Notes under the pieces: generated by a model
The model's database searches: none
What the model saw: the letters and a program-made list of their open reading frames with translations, nothing else
What the model was told of the DNA's origin: nothing
Assembly: GCF_001598235.1 (NCBI RefSeq)
Contig: NZ_BCYO01000002.1
Location: forward strand, 1 to 64,000
Direction: 5' to 3'
Source: Polaromonas jejuensis NBRC 106434
GTDB taxonomy: Bacteria > Pseudomonadota > Gammaproteobacteria > Burkholderiales > Burkholderiaceae_C
DNA length: 64,000 nt
Made by a program: the position numbers and the translations under genes
In this document: positions 15,761-24,015 of the stretch, in pieces
How the letters are laid out: each line of letters starts with the position of its first letter
How positions within the stretch are numbered: position 1 is the stretch's first letter

Positions 15761-17263
15761 TTAAATTCCTCCCGCCAATGACTGCGACTGGGATTGAAAC
15801 GGTGAAGGCGTGGGCAACGAGGCACCGGTCTGCAGCACCCAGGTGTCCTTGGTCCCGCCGCCCTGCGAGGAATTGACCACCAGCGAGCCATCCTTCAATG
15901 CCACCCGCGTCAGCCCGCCGGGCACCATCTGCACTTCCTTGCCGCTCAGCACAAAGGGCCGCAAATCAATGTGGCGCGGCGCAATGCCGCTTTCCACATA
16001 GGTCGGGCAGGTGGAGAGGCTCAGCGTGGGCTGGGCAATATAGCCCGAGGGGTTGGCCAGAAGCGCCTTGCGGAAGTCCTCAATCTCGGCCTGGGTGGAG
16101 GCCGGCCCCACCAGCATGCCGTAGCCGCCCGCGCCATGCACCTCCTTGACGACCAGGTCCTTGAGGTTGGCCAGGGTGTAGTGCAGGTCTTCGGCGTTGC
16201 GGCACATATAGGTGGGCACGTTCTTGAGGATGGGCTTTTCACCGAGGTAAAACTCGATCATCTTGGGCACATAGGGGTAGATGGATTTGTCATCGGCCAC
16301 GCCGGTGCCTATGGCGTTGCACAGCGAGACATTGCCGCTGCGGTAAACGTTGAGCAGGCCGGCGCAACCCAGCGTGGAGTTGGGGCGGAAGGCCAGCGGA
16401 TCGAGGAAGTCGTCGTCGACGCGGCGGTAGATCACATCCACGCGCTTGGGGCCGCGCGTCGTGCGCATGTACACGAAGTTGTCCTTCACGAACAGGTCCT
16501 GGCCCTCGACCAGTTCCACCCCCATCTGCTGCGCCAGGAAGGCATGCTCGAAATAAGCCGAGTTGTACATGCCGGGCGTGAGCACTACCACCGTGGGCTC
16601 GGCCGTGGCGGGCGGCGCCATGGCGCGCAGCGTTTCCAGCAGCAGGTCGGGGTAATGCGCCACCGGGGCCACACGGTTCTCGCTGAAGAGTTCGGGGAAC
16701 AGCCGCATCATCATCTTGCGGTCTTCCAGCATGTAGCTCACGCCGCTGGGCACGCGCAGGTTGTCTTCGAGCACGTAGTACTCGCCCTCGCCCTGCGCAT
16801 TGGGCGCGCGCACGATGTCGATGCCGCTGATGTGCGAATAGATGTTGCCGGGCACGTCCACGCCCATCATCTCGGGGCGGAACTGCGCATTCTGGAAAAT
16901 CTGCTCGGACGGGATCACGCCCGCCTTGATGATGTCCTGGCCGTGGTAGACATCATGGATGAAGCGGTTCAGCGCGGTGACGCGCTGCACCAGCCCTTTT
17001 TCCATGCTGGCCCATTCATGCGCCGGGATGATGCGGGGGATCAGGTCGAACGGAATCAGCCGCTCGGTGCCGGCGCCGTCCTCGTCCTTGGCGCCGTACA
17101 CCGCAAAGGTGATGCCGACGCGGCGAAAAATCATTTCCGCTTCGGCGCGACGCGCCTCCATCACCTCGGGCGCCTGCCGGGCCAGCCAGCGCTGGTAGCC
17201 CTGGTAGTGCGCACGGACGCTGGATGCCGCGGCATTCATTTCATCAAACATCGGTCGGCTCAT
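15761..17263 (-). CDS. Circularly permuted type 2 ATP-grasp protein (DUF404/DUF407)
   Basis: The 500-residue protein includes the family motifs FRRVGITFAVYG, LIPFDLIPRIIPAHEW, NAQFRPEMMGVDVPG, ENLRVPSGVSYMLE-type sequence (here EDNLRVPSGVSYMLEDR), NAIGTGVADDKSIYPYVP and GAGGYGMLVGP. ATP-grasp enzymes of this class are predicted amide-bond-forming ligases working with alpha-E and transglutaminase partners. It is the first gene of cassette A. An ATG at 17263 preceded by GGAG is preferred over a TTG at 17281. The C-terminus ends in a short SQSQS-rich tail. Confidence 0.93.
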   Translation of the reverse strand: MSRPMFDEMNAAASSVRAHYQGYQRWLARQAPEVMEARRAEAEMIFRRVGITFAVYGAKDEDGAGTERLIPFDLIPRIIPAHEWASMEKGLVQRVTALNRFIHDVYHGQDIIKAGVIPSEQIFQNAQFRPEMMGVDVPGNIYSHISGIDIVRAPNAQGEGEYYVLEDNLRVPSGVSYMLEDRKMMMRLFPELFSENRVAPVAHYPDLLLETLRAMAPPATAEPTVVVLTPGMYNSAYFEHAFLAQQMGVELVEGQDLFVKDNFVYMRTTRGPKRVDVIYRRVDDDFLDPLAFRPNSTLGCAGLLNVYRSGNVSLCNAIGTGVADDKSIYPYVPKMIEFYLGEKPILKNVPTYMCRNAEDLHYTLANLKDLVVKEVHGAGGYGMLVGPASTQAEIEDFRKALLANPSGYIAQPTLSLSTCPTYVESGIAPRHIDLRPFVLSGKEVQMVPGGLTRVALKDGSLVVNSSQGGGTKDTWVLQTGASLPTPSPFQSQSQSLAGGI

Positions 17264-17295
17264 GGGCTTGATCTCCAGCAAGGTTGGCGCGCAGC

Positions 17296-17345
17296 GCTAT
17301 GTTTAGTCATAGCTTAGCAAGTTATGCGCCAAGCCGGTGCACCCG
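17296..17345 (+). repeat. Dispersed GCTAT-repeat copy, intergenic
   Basis: GCTAT, 8 nt, ATAGC, then TTATGCGCCAAGCC. It sits in the short gap between the cassette A ATP-grasp start and the comEC stop, a degenerate member of the family. Confidence 0.5.
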
Positions 17346-17348
17346 CCT

Positions 17349-19928
17349 TTAATAAAGCTCGGGCGCATGCTGCCAGTAGCGCCGGCCGGCCTCGCGCTGG
17401 CAACTGATGTCTGCGGGCGTCAGGCTGCGCCAGGTGGCCGCTCCGCACTGCGGCGACCGGATCAGCCGGATGCCGCGCTCCTCGTAGCGCGCCACCACCG
17501 ATTCGACGGGATGGCCGAAACGGTTGCGGTAGCCCGCCTGGGCCAGCGCCAGCCGCGGCTGTACCGCGTCCAGGAACAGCGCGCTGGAAGAGGTCTTGCT
17601 GCCGTGGTGCGGCACCAGCAAAAAATCGGCCTTCAGGCTGGCGGGATGGCCCAGGCTGGCGCCTTCGGCCAGCCGCAATTCCTGGGGCGACTCGATATCG
17701 CCCACCAGCAGCGCCGTCCGGCTGCCGTTGGAGACACGCAGCACGCAGCTCATGGCGTTTGATTTGTTGACCCGTTCATAGTCGGCGGCGGCCGGGTGCA
17801 GCACCTCAAAAGTGACCGCATCCCAGACCCAGCGCTGGCCCGCCGCGCAGCGCGTCGATGGGCGCAGCGCCTGCAACTCGTGCGTGTCTTCAATCGAGCT
17901 CAGCAAGCCGGCCTGTGGCTGCATGGCCAGCACGGCGGGCGCGCCGCCAATGTGGTCGCTGTCCCTGTGGCTGAGCACCAGCAGGTCCAGCCGCTCGCCC
18001 AGCGCGCGCAGCAGCGGCACGAGCACGCGGTTTCCGGCATCACTTTCGCGTGAAAACCTGGGGCCGGTGTCGTACAGCAGCGTATGGCCGGCGGTGCGCA
18101 CCAGCACCGCATTGCCCTGCCCGATGTCAGCGGCCAGCAACTCGAACTGCCCGGGCGCCACCCGCGCCGGCTGCCACAGCAACACCGGCAGCATCAGGGG
18201 AATGCCCAGCGCCCGCCAATGCCACGGCAGGTGCATGGCCAGCAAGGCGCCGCCCAGCACACCGGCCACGGCGCACCACAGCGGTGCGGCAGCCACGCTG
18301 AGGGAAGCCAGCGGCCAGCTCGCCAGCCACTGCAAAAACACCGCCAGCCAGCTGACCGCCCAGGCCGCCACATCCCAGACCGGCGCCCACAGCACGCCCA
18401 GCATGGCCAACGGCGTGACCAGCAGGGTCACCCAGGGAATGGCCAGCGCATTGGCCAGCAAGCCGACCAGCGACACCTGGTTGAACAGCAGCAGCGACAA
18501 GGGCGTGAGCGCCAGCGTGACCACCCACTGCTCCCGCGCGGCACGGACAAGACCGCCCAGAAATTTCGAGAGCCGCTGCCGCCAAAAGCCGGCCTTTGGC
18601 AGGGCTACTGAAGGTATTCGATCTCCAGCCCAGGTACCACGGGCGTCAGCCGCTCCTGAATCCGTAGCAAAAAGAACACCCACCGCGACAAACGACAGCC
18701 AGAAGCCGGCCTGCATCAGCGCCCAGGGGTCCAGCGCAACGACCACCGCCATGGCCAGCAGCCAGGTCTGCCCCCAGGGCCACTGCTTGCCGCTTTGCCG
18801 CAGCAGCACCACCGTGGCCAGCATCCAGATGGTGCGCTGGGCCGGCACGCCCCAGCCCGAAAACAGTGCGTACAAGGCGGCCAGAAGAAGCCCACCCAAA
18901 GCCCCGGCATGGCTGGCCGGCAGCGCCAGGCACAGCCGCGGCGTCAACCTGACCGAGCGCCGCCACAGACGGCCCAGCAGCAAGGAAGCGGCCCAGGCAA
19001 ACATCGTGATATGCAGGCCGGAAATGCTCATCAGATGGGCCACGCCGGTGGCGCGGAACACATCCCAGTCGGCGCGTTCAATCGCGTTCTGGTCGCCCAC
19101 CACCAGCGCGGCCAGCACGCCGGCGAGCTGCCGGTTGTCCACACGCTGGTAAATCGCCTCGCGCACCGACTGGCGGGCGCGCTCCACGGGATAGCGCCAG
19201 CTGCTCGAAAGCCTGGCCGGCGGCGCATCCTGCGGCCCGGCCCGTACATAGCCGGTGGCCTGAATGCCCTGCTCCCAGAGCCAGAGTTCGTAGTCGAAAC
19301 CGTGGGGGTTGCTGTTGCCATGCGGCGCCTTGAGCCGCACCGTCATGCGCCACTGCTCGCCGGCACGAAGGGTCTGCGGCTGGCGCTGCAAGGCCAGGCC
19401 CAGTTCGAAGGGATCAGCGTCCTGCGCTGCAAGCCCCCTGGCGCTGCTTTTGAAATCCCGCGCACCAAAGCCCGAATACCAGCCCAGCAGCATTTGCGGC
19501 GGCAGCCTGACGGTTTGCCCGTTGAGGCGGGCAGCGTCGATGCCAAGGCGAAACCGCACGCCGTCTTCGCCCGGCTGCGGCATGGCCAGCACCCTGCCAG
19601 TCACCTCGATATCGCGCCCCTCCAGCATGGGATCGAGTGCGGTGGACTGGAAAACGCCGGCCCGCCATCCCGTCAGGCCCAAGCCCAGCAAGGCCGCCAA
19701 AACAACAACGGCCAGGGCCATGCCCCAGGAAGCCTTGTTGTTGAAGGCTTGAACGCGCCACAGAACACTCGGCACTACGCAAGCCAGCGCCGCCAGCGCG
19801 GCATACCACCCGGCCGGCCACAGCGCAGGCTGCTGCAACTGCATGGCCACACCGGCGATGAAACCACCAAAAACAAGCCCGGGGCTGATGCCACCCGCCA
19901 ACCGTCTGACTGAAACAGGTCGGTCCAC
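17349..19928 (-). CDS. comEC: DNA internalisation competence protein ComEC/Rec2
   Basis: The 859-residue protein has N-terminal helices, a DUF4131-type OB region, the multi-helix Competence domain (VAHLMSISGLHITMFAWA, GWGVPAQRTIWML) and a C-terminal metallo-beta-lactamase-like domain with VLSHRDSDHIGG and VPHHGSKTSSS. It forms the inner-membrane channel for single-stranded DNA uptake in natural transformation. The start is a GTG at 19928 with a strong GGGGAGGAG site. It sits between the two ATP-grasp/transglutaminase cassettes and is divergent from cassette B. Confidence 0.95.
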   Translation of the reverse strand: MDRPVSVRRLAGGISPGLVFGGFIAGVAMQLQQPALWPAGWYAALAALACVVPSVLWRVQAFNNKASWGMALAVVVLAALLGLGLTGWRAGVFQSTALDPMLEGRDIEVTGRVLAMPQPGEDGVRFRLGIDAARLNGQTVRLPPQMLLGWYSGFGARDFKSSARGLAAQDADPFELGLALQRQPQTLRAGEQWRMTVRLKAPHGNSNPHGFDYELWLWEQGIQATGYVRAGPQDAPPARLSSSWRYPVERARQSVREAIYQRVDNRQLAGVLAALVVGDQNAIERADWDVFRATGVAHLMSISGLHITMFAWAASLLLGRLWRRSVRLTPRLCLALPASHAGALGGLLLAALYALFSGWGVPAQRTIWMLATVVLLRQSGKQWPWGQTWLLAMAVVVALDPWALMQAGFWLSFVAVGVLFATDSGAADARGTWAGDRIPSVALPKAGFWRQRLSKFLGGLVRAAREQWVVTLALTPLSLLLFNQVSLVGLLANALAIPWVTLLVTPLAMLGVLWAPVWDVAAWAVSWLAVFLQWLASWPLASLSVAAAPLWCAVAGVLGGALLAMHLPWHWRALGIPLMLPVLLWQPARVAPGQFELLAADIGQGNAVLVRTAGHTLLYDTGPRFSRESDAGNRVLVPLLRALGERLDLLVLSHRDSDHIGGAPAVLAMQPQAGLLSSIEDTHELQALRPSTRCAAGQRWVWDAVTFEVLHPAAADYERVNKSNAMSCVLRVSNGSRTALLVGDIESPQELRLAEGASLGHPASLKADFLLVPHHGSKTSSSALFLDAVQPRLALAQAGYRNRFGHPVESVVARYEERGIRLIRSPQCGAATWRSLTPADISCQREAGRRYWQHAPELY

Positions 19929-20093
19929 AGCCTCCTCCCCCCATTATTTTTCTATCGCATTTACCGCCACAAGTTCAACGGACCATCAGGGCAAAGGGCC
20001 GACAAAGCCGGTATGGCGCAGCTCTTGCTTTCAAAATACAGGCAAACCCGGGTAAGCTGTTTGCCAGCAGGGCGCATGATGTGGCGGCCTGCG

Positions 20094-20258
20094 CTAGTGT
20101 GGTGTTGCAAGCTTGACGGTGCAAATAAAACCGATGGATTTTTGTTCAGGGCAAGGCGCAAACCACAGCAATAGTTCCACTATTGCGAGGATTTGCAACG
20201 CCGCCATGGACGAAAAGACGCGGTTTTATGTGCCGGATAGCATGCAACACCACACTAG
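20094..20258. mobile_element. MITE-like 165-bp element, copy 1
   Basis: Terminal inverted repeats CTAGTGTGGTGTTGCA are perfect over 16 bp. The element is 163/165 identical to the copy at 58572-58736. It has no transposase, and the interior holds a small hairpin (CAATAG TTCCA CTATTG). Both copies are preceded by CTGCG and followed by CT. It lies in the 387-bp gap between divergent comEC and the cassette B transglutaminase. I see nothing else nameable in that gap. Confidence 0.85.
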
Positions 20259-20315
20259 CTACCATTTTGCTTGACGGCGTTTGCACCAACGTCATTTTTA
20301 AAAAGCGAGGCTGCC

Positions 20316-23300
20316 TTGTCCATCCACGTTGCCCTGAGCCACATCACCCATTACAAATACGACCGTCTGGTCAAACTGGGGCCCCAGGTCATTCGCTTGC
20401 GGCCTGCACCGCACAGCCGCACACGGGTGCTGTCGTACTCGCTCAACATCGAGCCCGCCAAGCACTTCATCAACTGGCAGCAGGACCCGTTTGCCAACTA
20501 CCAGGCCAGGCTGGTGTTTCCCGAGCCGACCCGCGAATTCAAGGTCACGGTGGACCTGGTGGTTGAAATGGCGGTGTTCAACCCGTTTGATTTCTTTCTG
20601 GAGCCCAGCGCCGAGGAATTTCCTTTTACCTACAGCGCACCCCAGGCGAGGGAACTGGCGCCTTATCTCGTCACCCAGCCCGCCACACCGCTGCTCAAGC
20701 GCTACCTCGAGCAGACAGACCGCACGCCGAAACGGACCATCGACTTCCTGGTAGGCCTGAACCAGCGCCTGCAATCCGACATCAAATACTCCATCCGCAT
20801 GGAGCCCGGCGTGCAGACGCCCGAAGAAACCCTGCAGCTGGCCTGCGGCTCCTGCCGCGACACCGGCTGGCTGCTGGTCCAGTTGCTGCGGCACATGGGG
20901 CTGGCCGCGCGCTTTGTCTCGGGCTACCTGATCCAGCTCAAGGCCGATGTCAAATCCATTGACGGGCCCAGCGGTGCCGAGGCCGACTTCACCGACCTGC
21001 ACGCCTGGTGCGAAGTGTTTCTGCCCGGCGCGGGCTGGGTCGGGCTGGACCCGACCTCCGGCCTGATGGCCGGCGAAGGCCACATCCCGCTGGCCTGCAC
21101 ACCCGAGCCATCGAGCGCGGCGCCTGTCGAAGGCGGCGTCGACAAATCCGAGGTGACGTTTGAGCACCATATGGCAGTGCAGCGGATTTACGAATCGCCG
21201 CGGGTGACCAAGCCCTACACCGAAGCCCAATGGCAGGCGGTGCTGGCGCTGGGCGAAGCGGTGGACAAAGACCTGATGGCCGGCGACGTGCGGCTCACCA
21301 TGGGCGGCGAACCCACCTTTGTCGCCACCACCGACCGGGATGCGGCCGAATGGAACATCGACGCGCTGGGCCCCACCAAACGCGGCTATGCCACCGAGCT
21401 GGTGCAAAAATTGCGCGCCGAATACGGCGAAGGCGGCTTTCTGCATTTCGGCCAGGGCAAGTGGTACCCGGGCGAGCAGTTGCCACGCTGGGCGCTGAGC
21501 ATTTTCTGGCGCAAGGACGGTCAGCCCATCTGGCAGAACCCGGCCCTGTTTGCCGATGAGCGAAAGCCCTGCAGCTACACCAGCGCCGATGCGCAGCGCT
21601 TTATCCAGACCCTGAGCAGCAAGCTGGGCCTGGCCACCGACTACATCACACCGGGTTATGAAGACACCTGGTACTACCTGTGGCGCGAGCGGCGCCTGCC
21701 GGTGAACGTGGATCCGTTTGACTCCCGCCTGGACGATGCCATGGAGCGCGAGCGCCTGCGCCGGGTCTTCATGCAGGGGCTGGATGCGGTGGTGGGCTAT
21801 GTGCTGCCGCTGCAGACCAGGGAGGCGCAAGCCAGACAGCATCCTGCGGCATCGCCTGCGCTGGCGGGGCCGAAGTGGACCACCGGCCCCTGGTTCTTCC
21901 GCGAAGAGCGCATGTACCTGATGCCGGGCGACTCGCCCATGGGCTACCGCCTGCCGCTGGACTCGGTGCCCTGGGTGTCCAAAACCGACTACCCCTACAT
22001 GATCGAGGCCGACCCGTTTGCGCCGCGCCAGGATCTGCCGCCCGCGTCGGCCCTGGCCGCACGTTACAACGCGGCAGCAGCGGTGAGCCGGGGCGCCACG
22101 CCCGCTGCCGCTTCGCGAGCCGCCGCAGCATCCACCGCCGGCAGTGCCAGTTCGCTCGCGCAATACATGGCGCGCTTCATGACGGGCAACGCGGCGCTCA
22201 CGGAAGCCGGCCGCATCCTGCAACTCAGGCCCGCCGGCCATGGCAACGCAGCCCCGCCGGTACCCGCCACTACGGCGCCCTCACCCAACGACAGCCGCAC
22301 GCCCAAAGCCTTTGAGTCAGCCGCCTGGCTGACGCGCACCGCCCTGTGCGTGGAGGTGCGCGACCCGGCGCGGGCCAATGGCCCCAAAGACAAGCCCAAA
22401 GCCGACCCGGACAGCAAGGCCAACGCCACGGGCCGGGGCGAAACCGGCGCCCTCTATGTGTTCATGCCGCCGCTGGAACGCCTGGAAGACTACCTGGACC
22501 TGCTGGCCGCCGTGGAAGGCACGGCGCAGGCGCTGGGCGTCAGCATCGTGCTGGAGGGCTACCCGCCGCCGCGCGACCCGCGCCTGAAAATGCTGCAGGT
22601 CACGCCCGACCCCGGCGTGATTGAAGTCAATATCCACCCCGCCTACAACTGGGGTGAGCTGGTGGCGCACACCGAGTTCCTTTACAAGATCGCGCATGAA
22701 ACCCGGCTGTCCGCCGAAAAATTCATGACCGATGGCCGGCACACCGGCACCGGCGGCGGCAACCACTTTGTGCTGGGCGGCGCCACACCGGCCGACAGCC
22801 CCTTTCTGCGCAAACCCGAGGTGCTGGGCAGCCTGATTGCCTACTGGCACAACCACCCGTCGCTGAGCTATCTGTTTTCGGGCATGTTCATCGGCCCGAC
22901 CAGCCAGGCGCCGCGCGTGGACGAAGCGCGCAACGACCAGCTCTACGAGCTTGAAATCGCCCTGCGTGAAATTGCCGGCAACCGCGAAAAATACGGCCAG
23001 GACATGCCGCCGTGGATTGTTGACCGCACGCTGCGCAACATCCTGGTGGACGTGACCGGCAACACCCACCGCAGCGAGTTCTGCATAGACAAGATGTACT
23101 CGCCCGACTCCGCCACCGGACGCCTGGGCTTGCTGGAATTGCGCGCCTTTGAAATGCCGCCCCATTCCCGCATGAGCATCGCGCAGCAGCTGCTGCTGCG
23201 CGCCCTGGTCGCGCGCTTCTGGAACAAGCCCTACCAGGGCCGAATGACGCGCTGGGGCACCGAGCTGCATGACCGCTTTTTGCTGCCCAGCTTTGTCCGC

Positions 23301-23921
23301 ATGGATTTTGCCGACGTGCTGACCGAGCTGCGCGAGGCCGGCTACGCCTTCGACATGGCCTGGTTCGAACCGCATTTCGAATTCCGCTTTCCGCTGATCG
23401 GGCAAGTCAACGCCAGCAGCATCGAGCTGACGCTGCGCAGCGCGCTGGAGCCCTGGCATGTGATGGGCGAAGAAGGATCGGCCGGCGGCACCGTGCGCTA
23501 TGTGGACTCGTCGCTGGAACGCGTGGAAATTCACGTGACAGGACTCAACGACAACCGCTACGTCGTCACCGTCAATGGCCGCGCCCTGCCCCTGCAAAGC
23601 ACTGGCTGGGTCGGTGAATACGTGGCCGGCGTGCGCTACAAGGCCTGGAACCCGCCTTCCGCGCTGCACCCCTCCATCGGCGTGCATGCGCCGCTCACCT
23701 TCGACATCGTCGATACCTGGATGGAACGTTCGCTGGGCGGCTGCCAGTACCATGTGGCGCATCCGGGCGGGCTCAGCTACGACACGCTGCCCGTCAATTC
23801 GTATGAAGCCGAAAGCCGCCGGCTGAACCGGTTCTTCCGCATGGGCCATACCCCGGGGAAAATGCAGATCAGCCCGGCCCAGCCAAGCCGGGAATTTCCC
23901 TTCACCCTGGACTTGCGCTGA
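20316..23921 (+). CDS. Transglutaminase-DUF2126 two-domain protein (cassette B)
   Basis: The 1201-residue protein has an N-terminal Bact_transglu_N region (HVALSHITHYKYDRLVK) and a transglutaminase core with Cys in LACGSCRDTGWLLVQ, His in FTDLHAWCEVF and Asp in VGLDPTSG. From ~330 residues on comes DUF2126, with DVRLTMGGEPTFVATT, HFGQGKWYPGEQLPRW, FHIGPTSQAP-like segments and GNTHRSEFCIDKMY. DUF2126 has been predicted to be a COOH-NH2 ligase-like fold. A TTG at 20316 with GCGAGG upstream gives the conserved N-terminus; the TTG at 20271 is less likely. First gene of cassette B, with a terminator directly after it. Confidence 0.92.
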   Translation: MSIHVALSHITHYKYDRLVKLGPQVIRLRPAPHSRTRVLSYSLNIEPAKHFINWQQDPFANYQARLVFPEPTREFKVTVDLVVEMAVFNPFDFFLEPSAEEFPFTYSAPQARELAPYLVTQPATPLLKRYLEQTDRTPKRTIDFLVGLNQRLQSDIKYSIRMEPGVQTPEETLQLACGSCRDTGWLLVQLLRHMGLAARFVSGYLIQLKADVKSIDGPSGAEADFTDLHAWCEVFLPGAGWVGLDPTSGLMAGEGHIPLACTPEPSSAAPVEGGVDKSEVTFEHHMAVQRIYESPRVTKPYTEAQWQAVLALGEAVDKDLMAGDVRLTMGGEPTFVATTDRDAAEWNIDALGPTKRGYATELVQKLRAEYGEGGFLHFGQGKWYPGEQLPRWALSIFWRKDGQPIWQNPALFADERKPCSYTSADAQRFIQTLSSKLGLATDYITPGYEDTWYYLWRERRLPVNVDPFDSRLDDAMERERLRRVFMQGLDAVVGYVLPLQTREAQARQHPAASPALAGPKWTTGPWFFREERMYLMPGDSPMGYRLPLDSVPWVSKTDYPYMIEADPFAPRQDLPPASALAARYNAAAAVSRGATPAAASRAAAASTAGSASSLAQYMARFMTGNAALTEAGRILQLRPAGHGNAAPPVPATTAPSPNDSRTPKAFESAAWLTRTALCVEVRDPARANGPKDKPKADPDSKANATGRGETGALYVFMPPLERLEDYLDLLAAVEGTAQALGVSIVLEGYPPPRDPRLKMLQVTPDPGVIEVNIHPAYNWGELVAHTEFLYKIAHETRLSAEKFMTDGRHTGTGGGNHFVLGGATPADSPFLRKPEVLGSLIAYWHNHPSLSYLFSGMFIGPTSQAPRVDEARNDQLYELEIALREIAGNREKYGQDMPPWIVDRTLRNILVDVTGNTHRSEFCIDKMYSPDSATGRLGLLELRAFEMPPHSRMSIAQQLLLRALVARFWNKPYQGRMTRWGTELHDRFLLPSFVRMDFADVLTELREAGYAFDMAWFEPHFEFRFPLIGQVNASSIELTLRSALEPWHVMGEEGSAGGTVRYVDSSLERVEIHVTGLNDNRYVVTVNGRALPLQSTGWVGEYVAGVRYKAWNPPSALHPSIGVHAPLTFDIVDTWMERSLGGCQYHVAHPGGLSYDTLPVNSYEAESRRLNRFFRMGHTPGKMQISPAQPSREFPFTLDLR

Positions 23922-23932
23922 TCAGGCGCTGC

Positions 23933-23983
23933 AAAAACCGCCCCGAGTCTGCCCGCGCAGACCCGGGCGGCCTGCGGTTTTTT
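23933..23983 (+). terminator. Rho-independent terminator after the transglutaminase-DUF2126 gene
   Basis: AAAAACCGC pairs with GCGGTTTTTT, enclosing a second perfect stem GTCTGC/GCAGAC. A six-T run follows. It implies that the downstream ATP-grasp/alpha-E gene is at least partly transcribed separately. Confidence 0.85.
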
Positions 23984-24015
23984 CATATGACGGTACAGGA
24001 TTATGATGAGAGGGC

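Noticed and set aside
20298-22241. A 647-codon minus-strand open frame opposite the transglutaminase-DUF2126 gene
   Set aside because: Antisense of a gene with a clear catalytic triad; composition typical of reverse-frame translation.
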